Shown here: piece by piece, positions 62,418 through 64,000 of the stretch
Layout of the letters: each line of letters starts with the position of its first letter
Position numbering within the stretch: position 1 is the first letter of the stretch
NCBI GenBank assembly: GCA_040954595.2
Contig: CM082591.2
Coordinates: 8,742,001 to 8,806,000 of the forward strand
DNA from: Balanoglossus misakiensis
Lineage: Eukaryota; Hemichordata
Reading direction: 5' to 3'
Length of the DNA stretch: 64,000 bases
Program-made: the position numbers and the translations under genes
Notes under the pieces: generated by a model
What the model was told of the DNA's origin: nothing
What the model saw: the letters and a program-made list of their open reading frames with translations, nothing else
The model's database searches: none

Positions 62418-62669
62418 TATCATTATCATCATCATCTCTCATTCCCACTCACCGCACACACCATACAACCACACACACCGCACACATCATACAAACCGCA
62501 CTCATTCGCCCACACCACCACAATCATCATCATCATCATCATCATTCCATCATCATCTTCATTATCATCTTCGTCATCTTCTTTTATCATCATCATTCCA
62601 TCATCATCATCATCTTCATCATTTTCATCATCATTCCATCATCATCTTCATCATCATCATCATCATCAT

Positions 62670-62707
<38 letters not shown>

Positions 62708-62883
62708 CAATCATCATCATCATCATCATCATCATCTTCATCATCTTCATCATCATCATCATCTTCATCATCATCATCATCATCATCTTTATCTTCTTCA
62801 TCTTATTCATCTTTATCATTCCATCATCTTCATCATCTTCATCATCATCATCACTATCATCTTTCCTTATCATCATCATCATT

Positions 62884-62914
<31 letters not shown>

Positions 62915-63044
62915 CCATCATCATCACCATCATCTTCATCATTATCTTCATCATTATCTTCATCATTTTCATCTTCATCATATTCACCATCATCTTTATC
63001 ATCTTCATCATCATCATCATCATCTTAATCATCATCATCATCAC

Positions 63045-63075
<31 letters not shown>

Positions 63076-63176
63076 TTCATCATCTTCATCATCATCATCA
63101 TCTTCATCATCATCATCATCATCATCTTTATCTTCTTCATCTTATTCATCTTTATCATTCCATCATCTTCATCATC

Positions 63177-63213
<37 letters not shown>

Positions 63214-63602
63214 CCATCATCTTCATCATTATCTTCATCATTATCTTCATCATTTTCATCTTCATCATCATCACCATCATCTTTATCATCTTCATCATCA
63301 TCATCATCATCATCTTAATCATCATTCCATCATCATCATCATCATCACTCATCATCATCATCATCATTATCATCATCATCTCTCATTCCCACTCACCGCA
63401 CACACCATACAACCACACACACCGCACACATCATACAAACCGCACTCATTCGCCCACACCACCACAATCATCATCATCATCATCATCATTCCATCATCAT
63501 CTTCATTATCATCTTCGTCATCTTCTTTTATCATCATCATTCCATCACCATCATCATCTTCATCATTTTCATCATCATCATCTTCATCATCATCATCATC
63601 AC

Positions 63603-63633
<31 letters not shown>

Positions 63634-63790
63634 TTCATCATCTTCATCATCATCATCATCTTTATCTTCTTCATCTTATTCATCTTCATCATTCCATCAT
63701 CTTCATCATCATCATCACTATCATCTTTCCTTATCATCATCATCATCATCTTCTTCATCATCATCATCATCATCACTATCATCTTTCCAT

Positions 63791-63828
<38 letters not shown>

Positions 63829-64000
63829 TCCATTATCATCATCTTCAATATCATCACCATCATCATCACCATCATCTTCATCATCATCTTCACCATCTTC
63901 TTTTATCATCATCATTTCATCACCATCATCATCTTCATCATCTTCATCATTTTCATCATCATTCCATCATCACCTTCATCATCATCATCATCCTTATCAT
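60495..64000 (+). repeat. Second ATC satellite array, running off the window
   Basis: Begins with the same junction as the array at 24494 (GCGTAATCATCATTATCATC). Its anchors differ: an 85-bp insert (CTCATTCCCACTCACCGCAC ... CGCCCACACCACCACAATC) at 61672-61756, 62438-62522 and 63382-63466. A block at 61308-61502 recurs at 63721-63915, 2413 bp away. Confidence 0.95.

Noticed and set aside
60325-63915. Met- and Asp-rich open frames in the second array
   Set aside because: Same trinucleotide artefact.
1-64000. tRNA, rRNA or other structured RNA genes
   Set aside because: No cloverleaf with A and B boxes and no ribosomal core sequence was seen on either strand.

Overview
The window is eukaryotic nuclear DNA: genes split by GT-AG introns, several families of DNA transposons and LINEs, dispersed and tandem repeats, large trinucleotide arrays, and two 100-N scaffold gaps (32293-32392 and 35414-35513). 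The repeat mixture (a two-gene Harbinger element, jockey/CR1-like LINEs, short MITEs) fits a marine invertebrate such as a cephalochordate, hemichordate or mollusc. The species cannot be fixed from the sequence.

Layout. 1100-9485 (minus) is the one multi-exon host-type gene I can assemble. It is an exonuclease 1-like (XPG/FEN1 superfamily) protein in 8 or 9 exons, followed by a C-terminal region that looks like a HIRAN domain. Its fourth intron is about 5 kb and holds repeats in opposing orientations. A CpG-richer stretch at about 9990-10200 could be its promoter. 11458-11544 (plus) may be the first exon of a divergent neighbour. 11870-24493 is the first copy of a segmental duplication, loaded with hairpins and MITEs, that runs into a roughly 10.9 kb ATC/GAT satellite (24494-35413, interrupted and inverted after the first gap). 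After the second gap come a truncated LINE (36430-36935), a 4.2 kb Harbinger transposon with 263-bp inverted termini and two divergent genes (37067-41288), and a nearly intact minus-strand LINE (43505-46810). Next are small unidentified exons, a 478-bp tandem triplication carrying one of them (48433-49817), and a roughly 875-bp tandem repeat (50160-52310). The second copy of the duplication lies at 52610-60494 and again runs into an ATC array (60495 to the end).

The two points most worth attention are these. First, the EXO1-like protein keeps five of the seven metal-binding acidic positions of EXO1 but has Ala at the D78 position and Asn at the D173 position, and it appears joined to a HIRAN-like DNA-end-binding fold. 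Second, the two duplication copies act as natural before/after pairs: one carries a 1.27 kb transposon flanked by 8-bp target duplications where the other has the empty site, and the two ATC arrays begin at the same junction yet carry different interspersed anchor sequences.

Most long open frames in the ATC arrays (runs of Ser, His, Ile, Met or Asp) are translations of the trinucleotide repeat and are not genes.
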